A DNA stretch of 64,000 nucleotides from Cellvibrio polysaccharolyticus. GTDB taxonomy: Bacteria; Pseudomonadota; Gammaproteobacteria; Pseudomonadales; Cellvibrionaceae. Position 1 is the first letter of the stretch. Every line of letters begins with the position of its first letter. The stretch is taken from assembly GCF_015182315.1 (NCBI RefSeq), contig NZ_PRDL01000001.1:2294001-2358000 (forward strand), in the 5' to 3' direction. A program made the translations under genes and the position numbers. Shown here piece by piece: positions 1-9,364 of this stretch. Under the pieces are notes generated by a model that searched no databases, had not been told where the DNA came from, and worked only from the letters and a program-made list of their open reading frames with translations.

Positions 1-292
1 ATGCCTGAGCGAAAGGCATCGCCGGTGGATTAAGCACCACGATCAAGCCCTGAACTTCCTGCAAAGCCGGCATAAACAACTGCCACTCTGCCTGCATCCC
101 CGGTTGACAGACCTCGATCAAACTACCTGCCGGCCAGCCACCATTCAACAACTCGCTATTTAAGGCGTCATAGCCCGTATCTACGGCAACACCGGTATTA
201 AAGCGCCGCGAATGCCCCACCCACACATCCTCCCGGAGCAGTAGTTGCTCAAGAGAAAATGGGGTAGATATAGAGGAATATGGCTCATTCAT
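1..292 (-). CDS. imuA: ImuA-like SOS mutagenesis protein, N-terminal part (runs off the left edge)
   Basis: The minus-strand frame opens at ATG 292 and stays open to base 1, giving the first 97 residues. The translation contains LLNGGWPAGSLIEV and LIVVLNPPAMPFAQA, which match the RecA/SulA-like ImuA family, where a conserved GWP-x-G-x-L/I-E segment and a PP-x-x-P-x-A segment recur. ImuA works with ImuB and the error-prone polymerase DnaE2 in damage-induced mutagenesis; those partners would lie to the left, outside the window. A perfect LexA box sits 14 bases upstream of the start, which fits SOS control of the imuA-imuB-dnaE2 cassette. The ribosome binding site is weak, so the exact start is less certain than the family. 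Confidence 0.8.
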   Translation of the reverse strand, partial: MNEPYSSISTPFSLEQLLLREDVWVGHSRRFNTGVAVDTGYDALNSELLNGGWPAGSLIEVCQPGMQAEWQLFMPALQEVQGLIVVLNPPAMPFAQA

Positions 293-305
293 AACTGTCA
301 CAACA

Positions 306-321
306 CTGTCTATGCATACAG
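306..321 (-). promoter_or_regulatory. LexA box of imuA
   Basis: The sequence CTGTCTATGCATACAG has both half sites CTGT and ACAG separated by 8 bases, the E. coli-type SOS operator. It lies 14 bases upstream of the imuA start. A matching TATACTG on the minus strand at its edge could be the -10 region, so bound LexA would block the polymerase. Confidence 0.88.
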
Positions 322-327
322 TATAGT

Positions 328-612
328 TCAGCCAGCCATAGTGTCGTCAACCGATGGCTTAGAACATTTTGCAATGCAGCGTAGTGCCAATCGTTCAGGC
401 GCAACCTGGATGCCATAATGGCAGTGAAAGAAACCAGGGCTTACCTGGCCTCCTTGATGAATTGAAGAGAGTCCCGTGATAGGTCCGATTGGTAAGTGGC
501 AACGGTCTCCCAATGGCGTTGACAGCCAACTCGCACAGGTGATAACTGAGGCTAGATATGTCCCACATCTGTAGAAAAGATATTTAAAACAAATCAACAG
601 GTTGCTATCCAT
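328..612 (-). CDS. Small hypothetical protein, 94 aa, doubtful
   Basis: The frame starts with ATG 612 behind AGGAG at a 6-base spacing, which is the main reason to list it. It stops 6 bases before the LexA box of imuA and reads in the same direction. The product is Cys- and Gly-rich, begins with a short hydrophobic stretch (LLICFKYLFY), and matches no family I know. It may be a chance frame in the space between imuA and the island integrase. If it is not real, then 322-666 holds nothing I can name. Confidence 0.25.
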   Translation of the reverse strand: MDSNLLICFKYLFYRCGTYLASVITCASWLSTPLGDRCHLPIGPITGLSSIHQGGQVSPGFFHCHYGIQVAPERLALRCIAKCSKPSVDDTMAG

Positions 613-666
613 GCAAAACTCCTAGCTGCGCTCATTTATAAAAATTACCTGGAAACCTTTTTGAAG

Positions 667-726
667 GTATCTTAGAAAAGATACTTTGAGTGATCTCGCA
701 CAGACAAAGAATTCATTTCCTATAAT
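667..726 (+). promoter_or_regulatory. Inverted repeat and putative promoter before the integrase
   Basis: A perfect inverted repeat, GTATCTT-agaa-AAGATAC, spans 667-684. It is followed by a consensus -10 box TATAAT at 721-726; no good -35 box is seen at the expected distance. The arrangement suggests a regulated promoter for the downstream tyrosine recombinase, with the repeat as an operator. The repeat could also serve leftward transcription of the 94-aa frame. Confidence 0.4.
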
Positions 727-806
727 TACAGCGATATCTAATTGAAGGACAGTACGCCTAACAAGTGTGGGATTGATGATGCAACTTAGCATCAAGGAGC
801 ATCAGT

Positions 807-2429
807 TTGTCGCGGAAAATTATTGCCAATAGCAAACTTGATAACGACATATTGGTCGACCGCCGGCTGGTGCAACTTACAGGCGTCGTCGATGGAGTCA
901 ATCAATATAACATTTTGTCTTCATTAGAGATGCTGAATGAGTATTTCGCCCTCTGGTATCCGGATGTTGATCTCGACAAAATGTTTCCATTGCCAAAAAG
1001 CGGCATACCTACAGATGCTGAATTTGAAACGCCACTACCTTCAGATGGTGGTATGTCGTTAAGTGCAAATTGGGAGCAGGCAAAGATTGCATACATGGTT
1101 TCACAAGTTGCAGTAGCTCTGAACGGTTCGCAGGGGCGATTTCGAACCAAGTCACCTGATCTTTGTACGATAGAGGCGAATGACGATAAGTGTGCGATGG
1201 AGGCATGGATCAAATCAGCTGGTGCCCGGTCGATCCACACCGCCCGCGCTTATCGAAAAGAGGCTGAGCGATTTCAATGGTGGGCTCAGATCGAAGCCGT
1301 CAAACCGCTCAGCGGCCTCACAGTTGAAGATGTGGGGATTTACGAAAATTTCCTCGCCGATCCTGTTTCCCGACACACAGGTAAAGCTTGGTACGATGAT
1401 TCGATGAACGATTCGAATACTGGCAAAAGGCTCGGCGGAAAATATGCAACCCGTACATCGCAGGATTGGTACCCATTTGACGGGCCGCTCAAGCCTGAAG
1501 CCGCCAACTTCACTATGACAGTTTTGAAGAGTATGTACCGGTTCTGGGTGGACGTAGGCTACATAGAACGTAGCCCTTTGGCGCTTCGAAAGAGTTCTGC
1601 CTCGAAGCAAAGTGATGAACACCAGACCGACCGAGCACTCAGTCAGGGTACATGGCAGTTCGTTCATCACTATATCGAAAGTCTCGATGATCGTATTCCC
1701 TTGAACACCACGCCGCGCAAGCGGTTGGAGTTACTTCGATCAGCGAACCAGCGCCTTATGATATTTCGTGCGCTTTATCTGCTAGGTGTCCGGATTAGCG
1801 AGCTGGCCACTATCAAAATGAGTGACTTCGTTATCCGGCCGATAAGCGACGGGACAGACGCCTATTGGGTTAGCATTCAAGGCAGAGGCAACAGAACCCG
1901 CACTATTCCTGCAACGCGGGAGCTGATTGAGGTGAGCACAGCATACCGCCACACACTCAATACCTTCCCGGTGGTTAGACGAGGAGCACGTCGTGATAAA
2001 TATGGTGAAACTAATCTATTGCCATTGCGACCATCAAAAGACGACAACAGCACTTTGATTCTGTCTTCATCGGGAACGGCCGCAGTCAGCTCTTCGCGGT
2101 TGGCGGGCATCGTAAAAGAGACGCTGGCCGAGGTGCTTGATTTGTATCGTCGTATGGAAAAAGAAGGTAATCCTCCAGTGGGGGTAAATCCAGATCAGCT
2201 TGAAAAAGCCTCCGCTCATTGGATGCGTCATACATCGGCTATCCACCAATCGCTCGACGGTATGAGCCTGCAGCATCTGAAAAAAATTCTTGGTCATGTG
2301 AAACTTGAAAGTACGCTGATTTATAGCAACAACAATGATAGCGATGACGCATTGGTGAAGAAACGCGAAGACTGGATTTCTGAAAGTTTATTTTTTCGCA
2401 CGGATGATGAACAGCCAAATGATGACTGA
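807..2429 (+). CDS. Tyrosine recombinase / phage-type integrase, 540 aa
   Basis: This is a site-specific recombinase of the lambda integrase/XerC superfamily, which cuts and rejoins DNA through a covalent phosphotyrosine. The catalytic set is visible: Arg in LLGVRISELA (about residue 332), the HWMRH box (about 473), His in ILGHVKLEST and the Tyr nucleophile in LIYSNN (about 511). The first 300 residues hold a SAM-like core-binding region (RSIHTARAYRKEAERFQWW) and a long N-terminal part that makes the protein larger than phage integrases. The TTG start at 807 is chosen because AAGGAG lies 7 bases upstream. As the outermost gene of the island, next to the imuA promoter, it may have moved the island, but no att repeats were found. 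It could also be cargo of the Tn7-like element to the right. Confidence 0.85.
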   Translation: MSRKIIANSKLDNDILVDRRLVQLTGVVDGVNQYNILSSLEMLNEYFALWYPDVDLDKMFPLPKSGIPTDAEFETPLPSDGGMSLSANWEQAKIAYMVSQVAVALNGSQGRFRTKSPDLCTIEANDDKCAMEAWIKSAGARSIHTARAYRKEAERFQWWAQIEAVKPLSGLTVEDVGIYENFLADPVSRHTGKAWYDDSMNDSNTGKRLGGKYATRTSQDWYPFDGPLKPEAANFTMTVLKSMYRFWVDVGYIERSPLALRKSSASKQSDEHQTDRALSQGTWQFVHHYIESLDDRIPLNTTPRKRLELLRSANQRLMIFRALYLLGVRISELATIKMSDFVIRPISDGTDAYWVSIQGRGNRTRTIPATRELIEVSTAYRHTLNTFPVVRRGARRDKYGETNLLPLRPSKDDNSTLILSSSGTAAVSSSRLAGIVKETLAEVLDLYRRMEKEGNPPVGVNPDQLEKASAHWMRHTSAIHQSLDGMSLQHLKKILGHVKLESTLIYSNNNDSDDALVKKREDWISESLFFRTDDEQPNDD

Positions 2430-2843
2430 GCGCGTACATTGCATTTAACTGCAGTAAACCCGAAACATTCATATTGCTGCGGATTTTAAAAAATACAGTC
2501 ACCAGCAACGTAATTTATTTACTACAAGGCTCCAGGCACTCAGTCCAACGCATTGGTTGCTGTTGAGGGGCGGTCAAGCCATAACATTCACTCAGCTTAT
2601 AACCCTGCCTGTGAACTCATTGACATTACCAGAACGCATTTATACCAATACTTTATCGTGTGAAATTTTTACTAGCTCATCGCAAGTAAGATGCTGTAAT
2701 AGACGTCACCAAGAGGAAGTGCTATTTGTTCTTGCGTGGCTCCCCCCAATTTAACAACCAGTCTTCCAGTTGAACTACTGAAATTAGAAAACTGTATGAG
2801 ACTATATTGAAAGAATAACAGCGAGCGAAGTAACTTGGCGATA
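2430..2843. other. Intergenic region between integrase and nitrilase-like gene
   Basis: This 414-base, rather A/T-rich stretch has no convincing gene. TTGACA at 2620-2625 and TATACC at 2641-2646 could be a promoter, but the spacing is only 15 bases. The short frames here have no ribosome binding site and no recognisable product. Confidence 0.4.
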
Positions 2844-4655
2844 ATGATCAAAGATGTAGAAACGGTTCTGCGCGAGCAACCGAACCCATTGAGACTCATT
2901 CAGTTAGAAGCTCTAAATCCATCACGGGAACCCTACAGAGCAATCTTACTTCAACCAACTGGAGTGGTGGAAGCCAATGAGTACAGAGTTGGCCACTCAG
3001 ACGCCGCATTAGGTCATGCCTTATGCAGCGGATTCCTATCCTCAGCAGCACGAAGCCATTCCGACCTTGCAGTAGCACCTGAATACTGCGTTCCCTAGAC
3101 TGTCGTGGAAGAAATCGTCGAAGGGAAACTTCGACCGCCGCAAGGTGCCATCTGGATACTGGGCTGCGAAAGCATCGCACCTACTGATTTCGAGGATTTG
3201 GCTCGACGATACAACGCTACAGGTGAATGCCTGTTTCACTGCGAACCACTCGATCCTCGGCAAGCTGCACAACGTCGTTACGTAGATCCCCTTCTCTACG
3301 TCTTCTGGACCCAGAACGAAGACGGACAGGCATTGCTGTGTCTGCTGGCACAACTGAAGACGGTAGCGTGCCGAGACTACAGAGACGTAGAACAGACTTC
3401 ACTTTGCCTAGGTAGTACGGTTTACGCCTTCAATCGTGGCTTCAACTCTATCAGTCTGATGTCGATCATTTGCTCCGACGCCTTTGACTTCACTCCGCAC
3501 ATCGACAATATGCACACCAACTGCCTTCTCATTCACATTCAGCTGAATCCAAAGCCGGCGCACACCGACTATGCAGCCTACCGCACAAGGCTCTGTTCAG
3601 TGGGAACAAACAGCCACGTTGAACTCCTGTGCCTGAACTGGGCCAAGAGCATCCGTGAAGTGAAAAGTGTAGGTAAAAGTGTTGACTGGAACAATGTCGC
3701 AGGTTCAGCCTGGTATGCGCCGCCAGCAAAATTCAGCGCCGACGATGGCCTCATCGACGCGCTGCACCAAGGCGGACTCTATTACTGCTTGCTAGCCCAG
3801 CGCTGGCACTCATTCTTCTTGAACTACGAAGGTCAGGTCATTCAACTACAGAAGCAGAAACTGTTTTTCCCGGGCGAACAAGCGCTGGCACCCAAGAATT
3901 TCGTTGCAGTGGAAGAGCGCTGCTCTTGGAATTCGGCAGGCAACAGTTGGGATCCCGGTGCGGTTGCCAACGACGGATTTTCCGATGCGCTGGTGGGATA
4001 CAACGCCATTTCCGGGCACTTGCACGTCGCCTCCCAGGCCAGCCCGCTCGCGGTGGAACGTGCTATTGAGATGCTCATGGGACCCCGTGGGACTCCGGGA
4101 TACTGGTACACAGTTAATGAGCTGGATGCGGTCCATCTGGACAATAGTGAGGAATCGATACGCAGGGTGACGGTTCATCAAGACCCTGACCTTAATCGAC
4201 CAGGGTCGTCCTACCGCCTACAACGACTGCAACGTGCACACGATGCAATCGGACTCGCACAAAGCGACGTGCCTTGGCCGTCTCCAGTACAAGATTTGGC
4301 AAACGGTTTCAAGCTTTCATGGAAACGCAACTCCCCGCACAGCAATGTCGAACCAGACACTGGAGATCGCGGCCCTGCATCCCTAGTCTACCTTTCGGAC
4401 CAAGCCAACGATTGGGCGATCGAGAGTATGCACCAGAAACTCAGGACGGCCGTGGCTAATTACGCAGTGACTGAGGCCTGCGAAGCAGGAAAAAGCGCCG
4501 AAGAGCTGAGTGACGCTGTTGTGCGCTCCCAAGACAGACTTTGCGTCGTGTTCCGTCGCGACAACCGTTTCGGAACGCGCGGTCCTGAAGGCACTAATCT
4601 CATTGACAACCCGGCTAGTGTATCGCCGGTGGATTTCTCAGAGGACAGATCATGA
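2844..4655 (+). pseudogene. Nitrilase-fold (C-N hydrolase) protein interrupted by an in-frame TAG
   Basis: Two stretches in the same reading frame are separated only by TAG at 3096-3098. Read through, they give about 603 residues with the nitrilase superfamily triad: Glu80 in LAVAPEYC, Lys172 in LAQLKTVAC and Cys210 in SIICSDAF. In this family the Glu motif is commonly followed by a Trp, so TGG to TAG is the likely change. Nitrilase-fold enzymes hydrolyse nitriles or amides or move acyl groups from such substrates. The C-terminal 300 residues match nothing I know. The frame ends in a 4-bp ATGA overlap with the SMC-like gene, so the two were co-translated. ATG 2844 is preferred over TTG 2835. 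The gene is dead, or read through by suppression, or the stop is a sequencing error. Confidence 0.72.
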
Positions 4656-7600
4656 TCGATGCGCAACGCGTTGAGGCGTTACTCAAGAGCCGCTACCCCG
4701 ACCTTGAAGGCGTTGGACCAGGTGTCTTTCGAGGCATTGACCGCTTCGGCACCCGCGACTATGCGATTCGCTACTTCGACCTGAACGACCGGCTAGCAAT
4801 GACGGCTGAATCGCTCAAAAGCTATCAGGAAGAAGTGCTTTCGCCAATGTACTTTTCAAGCGAAGTAGCAACCGATCTGCGATGGAACCACTATCTGTAC
4901 TTTGTCACGAGTAATGAAGAAGCTCAGCGGGGAGAATTTGGCCGGCTAAAGGCCAAGGTAGAGGCTGACAGGGAGTATGCCAGAAAGCTGGTCGTCCGAG
5001 AGGATGAGGTTCTCCGTCTGCTGACTAACGCACAAACGTCAGAACCCCCGACTGCCCTGCCGATCGACCTCGCGACAACATGGTCAAACACCCTCGAACA
5101 ACATGGCCTTTCGTTCATTCTTGACAGTGACATCTCCGTCCCGGACGCCGTTCGGCGAATCGTCGCGGGAACAAAGGACGGAGCGCCACGTCCGATTTCG
5201 ACCGTCGCTTTACTCGATGCCGAACAGGCCGCTGTGAGTCAGTTTATCAAGCACTTGACCATCAAGGGCTTTCGCACCCATCCGGAAAAAAAGGACCATC
5301 CACTTGGCCGAGTGAACTTGATCGTCGGCAGCAACGGAGTCGGCAAAACCTCACTCCTTGAAGCTATTGAGTTCGCCTACTGCGGAAGGAATCGTCGATC
5401 CTCCACATTTCTTGGAAGCACATCGATCACTGTGGATCTCGTCGGAGCTGAACACAAGCTATCTTCAACCACGGATGCCACAAGACTCCGAGCGCGCCAT
5501 TCCAATTGGTATGCCAAGACAGAACTGAAGACGGTCACCATCCAGGACAGTTTCGGCAAGTTCAACTTTCTCGACACCGATGCTGCGGTGAATCTCAGCG
5601 TATCGAACAGTTCAGCGCAAATCGGAACGGACGTCACTCGTTTGGTATTGGGTGCGACGGCGGAGAATCTGGCAGATAGGCTTCGTCGCGTCCTCAAGCA
5701 GTTGCAGGACGAACTTAAGGACCTACGACGCGACCAGCTTAACAATGAACAGTTGAAACTGGCCGCCAAGAGTCGTCTGAACGCAATTAAAGCGGCCCCC
5801 AAGCTATCAGACAGCTTGTTCCTTGAGCTTCTCGCCGCATTGAAAGGGCTGGGATGGAGTCAGCCTCCCAATGATAAGAGGCAACTTGAAGCATTGCGCG
5901 AGGGGTTGCAGGAGGCCAATTCTGCCGTCGCGCTTGTCCGCCACTCGTCGATAAACGTGCTCCATAGCAAGCCCGAATCCGTGCTTCGGCTCATAACGAA
6001 CCTTCAAGATGAGGCAACCAAAGCGGACGCCTTGGATCAGCGTGCTAAAGCCGCACGACTGGCTCAAGCCAACGCAAGGCGCGCTGCAGAGGCAGCAGCG
6101 GGACTCGGTGCCGCCATAGAGGCCCTACTTCCGTATGCCCGCGCCAACTTCCCGAAACTTGTCAAACAAGTATCGGAGGCTAGAGATCAGGTTCGCACGC
6201 GAACTGCGAGGTTGAGCAAGGTCGCCAATCTCAGTGATACAAGCGCGATCCAGCAGTTTCTGGAAAGCTCCGTTGCTCAGGCGATTGACTTGACCGATGC
6301 AGAAATCCGGGAGCATGAGCAGCGGCACGACGCTGCGCAAACCTCACTTCAAGCTGTGGAGAAGACACAGAGCGTGATGACCGTTCTAAGGCAGCGCTTG
6401 GTTGGAACTGCTCAGGACATACTGCAACGCTCAGCCAATCCCGACCATTGCCCTTTGTGTCGGACGGAATTTGAACAAGGTCAACTGCTTGCCCGGATGA
6501 TGGCCGATGTTGAGGTCAGCACATCGGAGCACGCCGGCCAGCTGCAAGTGGAAATTACTTCGGCCAGAGAATCGATAGCAGGCGCCCGAGCTGTTCTGGC
6601 CCTGCTCTATCCCTTGCGTGCATTCACTGCAGATGGCCCACAGACACTCACTATCGCCAAAGTTCTTGAACAGATCTCCCTAGAACGATCTGCACTTGAT
6701 CATGATCGGCAAGTACTTGAAGCTATCCAGGCGCAGCTTCAGCAACTGCAGTCCGATGGGTTGTCATCCCAAGACCTTTCAAGCAAGCTACTGGCTGCGG
6801 GCATCAGAGAACTGTTGCCAACGGAGGAACTGCAACACCTCTATTCAAATAACATTGAAACGATGGAAAAATTGCAAGGCGCTGAAAGGACGGCGCTACA
6901 TGACTCAGATATCGTCAGACAGGAATGCGAGGCAATGGCCGAGCGCTTGTCCATCGAAGCGCTGGGAGACACGGGTCAACTCGCCAGATCGGTCAAAGAG
7001 CTGATCTCCGATGCGGAAGCGGCCTTGGGAGCGCAGCAGATCCTCACATCACTCGTTGCTGTTAGCGCCGAAGCGAGCGCCGAAGAAGTTGCGTTGAGAC
7101 TCGCAGCCATTCATGGGCTGCTCGCCCAGGTCACCACGGCTGTTGCGCAAGAAGGAATCAATGACAAGGACTTCAACGACGAAACCAGGATCGTTGAAAA
7201 TCTTACGAAAAAAATTGAAACCAACAAGACGAAAGTTACGCGTGCCGCCGACGCGGAAGGGGTGCTCGACACGCTGGCGCAGCAGCGGTCCGGAGGCGAG
7301 TTGGAGAGCCAGATCTTGACTGAGAATGCAGAGGAGATTGCACACACTTTTGCCAGTATCCATATGCCTAACGAGTTTGAAATTAAGGTCATTGATGGAA
7401 AACTCGTCATTCGTCGCAGGAGCACTGGTGCCGAAGTTGAACTATCCCATATGAGCACGGGGCAGCGTGCCGCGTTCGCCTTGTCGCTGTTTCTGGCCAT
7501 GAATGGACGCCTCCGATCTGGCCCCCTGGTGCTGATTTTCGATGATCCTGTAGCGCACATCGACGACATCAATATGCTATCTTTCCTGGACCACCTTCGC

Positions 7601-7732
7601 CAACTTGCCATCAGTGGGTCGAGACAAATTTTCTTCGCTACGGCAGACAACAAACTCGCAGGATTGTTTCGGCACAAATTTCGATTCCTTGGGTCGGACT
7701 TCAAAGAACTACACCTTGCTCGTTCTTCATAA
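4652..7732 (+). CDS. SMC/Rad50/SbcC-like ATPase, 1026 aa, candidate defence sensor
   Basis: The head domain is clear: Walker A VGSNGVGKTSL near residue 230, the ABC signature HMSTGQRAA near 933, Walker B LVLIFDDPVAHIDD near 962, and a switch segment IFFATADN. Between them are long coiled-coil arms broken by CPLC near residues 600-603, which looks like a Rad50 zinc hook. An extra domain of about 210 residues comes before Walker A and is not recognised. Such ATPases tether or scan DNA ends; in Lamassu-type defence an SMC protein (LmuB) controls a toxic effector encoded beside it. The 4-bp overlap with the nitrilase-like gene implies the same logic here, by inference. The product ends just before a bidirectional hairpin terminator. 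Confidence 0.85.
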   Translation: MIDAQRVEALLKSRYPDLEGVGPGVFRGIDRFGTRDYAIRYFDLNDRLAMTAESLKSYQEEVLSPMYFSSEVATDLRWNHYLYFVTSNEEAQRGEFGRLKAKVEADREYARKLVVREDEVLRLLTNAQTSEPPTALPIDLATTWSNTLEQHGLSFILDSDISVPDAVRRIVAGTKDGAPRPISTVALLDAEQAAVSQFIKHLTIKGFRTHPEKKDHPLGRVNLIVGSNGVGKTSLLEAIEFAYCGRNRRSSTFLGSTSITVDLVGAEHKLSSTTDATRLRARHSNWYAKTELKTVTIQDSFGKFNFLDTDAAVNLSVSNSSAQIGTDVTRLVLGATAENLADRLRRVLKQLQDELKDLRRDQLNNEQLKLAAKSRLNAIKAAPKLSDSLFLELLAALKGLGWSQPPNDKRQLEALREGLQEANSAVALVRHSSINVLHSKPESVLRLITNLQDEATKADALDQRAKAARLAQANARRAAEAAAGLGAAIEALLPYARANFPKLVKQVSEARDQVRTRTARLSKVANLSDTSAIQQFLESSVAQAIDLTDAEIREHEQRHDAAQTSLQAVEKTQSVMTVLRQRLVGTAQDILQRSANPDHCPLCRTEFEQGQLLARMMADVEVSTSEHAGQLQVEITSARESIAGARAVLALLYPLRAFTADGPQTLTIAKVLEQISLERSALDHDRQVLEAIQAQLQQLQSDGLSSQDLSSKLLAAGIRELLPTEELQHLYSNNIETMEKLQGAERTALHDSDIVRQECEAMAERLSIEALGDTGQLARSVKELISDAEAALGAQQILTSLVAVSAEASAEEVALRLAAIHGLLAQVTTAVAQEGINDKDFNDETRIVENLTKKIETNKTKVTRAADAEGVLDTLAQQRSGGELESQILTENAEEIAHTFASIHMPNEFEIKVIDGKLVIRRRSTGAEVELSHMSTGQRAAFALSLFLAMNGRLRSGPLVLIFDDPVAHIDDINMLSFLDHLRQLAISGSRQIFFATADNKLAGLFRHKFRFLGSDFKELHLARSS

Positions 7733-7742
7733 TTAATTTGGT

Positions 7743-7774
7743 CTTAGAAAAAACAGATCACATCTTTTTCTAAG
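7743..7774. terminator. Bidirectional hairpin terminator
   Basis: CTTAGAAAAA (7743-7752) pairs perfectly with TTTTTCTAAG (7765-7774) across a 12-base loop, giving A/T runs usable on both strands. It sits between the convergent SMC-like gene and the truncated gene at 7770, whose stop codon lies inside the right arm. Confidence 0.65.
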
Positions 7775-8513
7775 GAAAAACATTTATTTCACCATTGACC
7801 CATTGGTTCCGTACTTCAGAGAACTCATCTGGAGAAAGGGCTTGATGCCGCCAACTCTCCACAATAGGTGGAACACTCCTTTTCTGAAGAGAATAAAAAT
7901 TCCATAACCTCATGGCCACGCCAGATGATCTATGACGTATGGCCAAGCTTTCATCAAAATTCAAATTACTGGCCGAATTGTCGTGGCTGGTGTCTCTAAG
8001 TGTTCGAGTGAGCCTGTTTAGTGTCCGTCGCTCCAATGCTCCAGAAAAAAGATTGGGATAGTTTTTGAGGACTAGTGGGATTATTGAAAAAGCTGAAGTA
8101 ATGGAGGATGTTGAGCACCAAGCAATATATTGCTCAAGTATTGATATTGCCTTACAAGGTATTGAGCTATTTCCATCAAAAGTGAGTTGAAATAATCTAG
8201 AAAGAGCTCTGAGCGCGTCCCTTTTAATATGGGTGCTGTCTGACAATAACGCATCCTCTATTTGATCAAAAATAGACTCTTCTTGATTTTGGAGTAGGTG
8301 TAAAAATGCAACCTCCGCCTCGAGTTGAGGCATATCATAATCCCTCATATCTTGGAAGAAGACTGTTATAGATGACAGCAAATCTTCTGAATCATCAGTC
8401 TGGATTTTTGGAGCAACTACAGAGGATATTAATTCAATCATGCGAGAGAATCTGGCAGAAAATTCCTCTGAAATTGGACTTCCCAGCCTTTCATAGACAA
8501 ATCCAAAGCTCAT
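7770..8513 (-). pseudogene. 3' fragment of an unknown helical protein, fused to the IS3 end
   Basis: The frame runs for 247 codons, but its first 13 codons (8475-8513) lie inside the terminal sequence of the IS3 element, so the native gene begins at ISEEFSARF and has lost its 5' part. The remaining 235 residues are rich in Leu, Ser and Glu and look all-helical (for example DALRALSRLFQLTF). They resemble the C-terminal helical region of a large protein but match no family I know. The missing part is not found to the right of the IS, where a transposase gene on the other strand begins, so DNA was lost. The ATG at 8513 overlaps the orfB stop and could still allow translation of the fragment. Confidence 0.5.
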
Positions 8514-9364
8514 TTTGAGGCGCGTTCAAACGCCTCCGGACTGACGCCACCGAGATGACTATGGCGACGCGTTTGATTGTAGAACATCTCGATATAATCA
8601 AACACGTCTGCCCGCGCCATTTCACGGGTTTTATAAATCCTTTTCTTGATGCGTTCCTTTTTCAGGCTGCTAAAAAATGATTCGGCAACGGCATTATCCC
8701 AACAATTTCCACGCCGACTCATACTGGGCTCAAGATTGTGGTGCTTGCAAAAGCGCAACCACTCATCACTGCCATACTGTGAGCCTTGGTCAGAGTGTAT
8801 CAACACCCGTTGTTTAGGACGGCGGCGCCAAACAGCCATCAGCAACGCATCCAGCACAATCTCTTTGGCCAACGAAGGCTTCATTGACCAGCCCACCACC
8901 TTGCGTGAAAACAGATCCACTACAACCGCCAAATACAACCAGCCTTGCCAGGTTCTGATATAGGTAATATCCGTCACCCAATAATGATCCGGCTGTTCGA
9001 CTGTAAATTCCCGGTTGAGCTGATTTGAACTGACCAATGATGGACGCCCAACAATTTTCCCGGGAGCCTTATAGCCGCGAATAGCCTTGATTTGATGGGT
9101 TTTCATGATTCTCGCCACGCGGTGCTTACTACAACGCTCACCGATTTCACGTAAATCGAGACAAATGCGTGGTGAGCCATAAATACCGTGACTTGCGTTA
9201 TAGGAGTCACGAATCAACACCAGTAATCGAGCATCCTCCAGGGATCGATGGGATGAGGATTTATGGAGCCATTGATAAAAACCACTGCGTGCTACTCCAA
9301 ACAACCGACACATCAGTTGAATGCTAAAGCAGTGCTGATGATCGTTGATATATTGGTACTTCAC
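8510..9364 (-). CDS. IS3-family transposase OrfB, DDE catalytic domain
   Basis: This 284-aa protein carries the rve integrase core with the DDE triad: Asp in WVTDITYIR, Asp in LIHSDQGSQYG and Glu in NAVAESFFSSLK, in the DD(35)E arrangement typical of IS3. The N-terminal HTH_21-like region (MCRLFGVARSGFYQWL) is also standard. It overlaps the end of orfA by 4 bases and is expected to be made mostly as an OrfAB fusion by -1 frameshifting at the AAAAAAG heptamer (minus strand, 9394-9400). The length is normal and no damage is visible, so the element may be active. Confidence 0.93.
   Translation of the reverse strand: MKYQYINDHQHCFSIQLMCRLFGVARSGFYQWLHKSSSHRSLEDARLLVLIRDSYNASHGIYGSPRICLDLREIGERCSKHRVARIMKTHQIKAIRGYKAPGKIVGRPSLVSSNQLNREFTVEQPDHYWVTDITYIRTWQGWLYLAVVVDLFSRKVVGWSMKPSLAKEIVLDALLMAVWRRRPKQRVLIHSDQGSQYGSDEWLRFCKHHNLEPSMSRRGNCWDNAVAESFFSSLKKERIKKRIYKTREMARADVFDYIEMFYNQTRRHSHLGGVSPEAFERASK

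Noticed and set aside
902..2297. Minus-strand frames inside the integrase
   Set aside because: They lie wholly within a clear tyrosine recombinase frame with intact motifs and have no recognisable product.
2620..2646. Consensus-like promoter TTGACA with TATACC
   Set aside because: The spacing is only 15 bases and the -10 box matches in four of six positions, so it is not listed as a promoter.
7111..7704. 197-aa minus-strand frame inside the SMC-like gene
   Set aside because: It covers the signature and Walker B of the real ATPase on the other strand and is Ser/Arg-rich like typical shadow frames.
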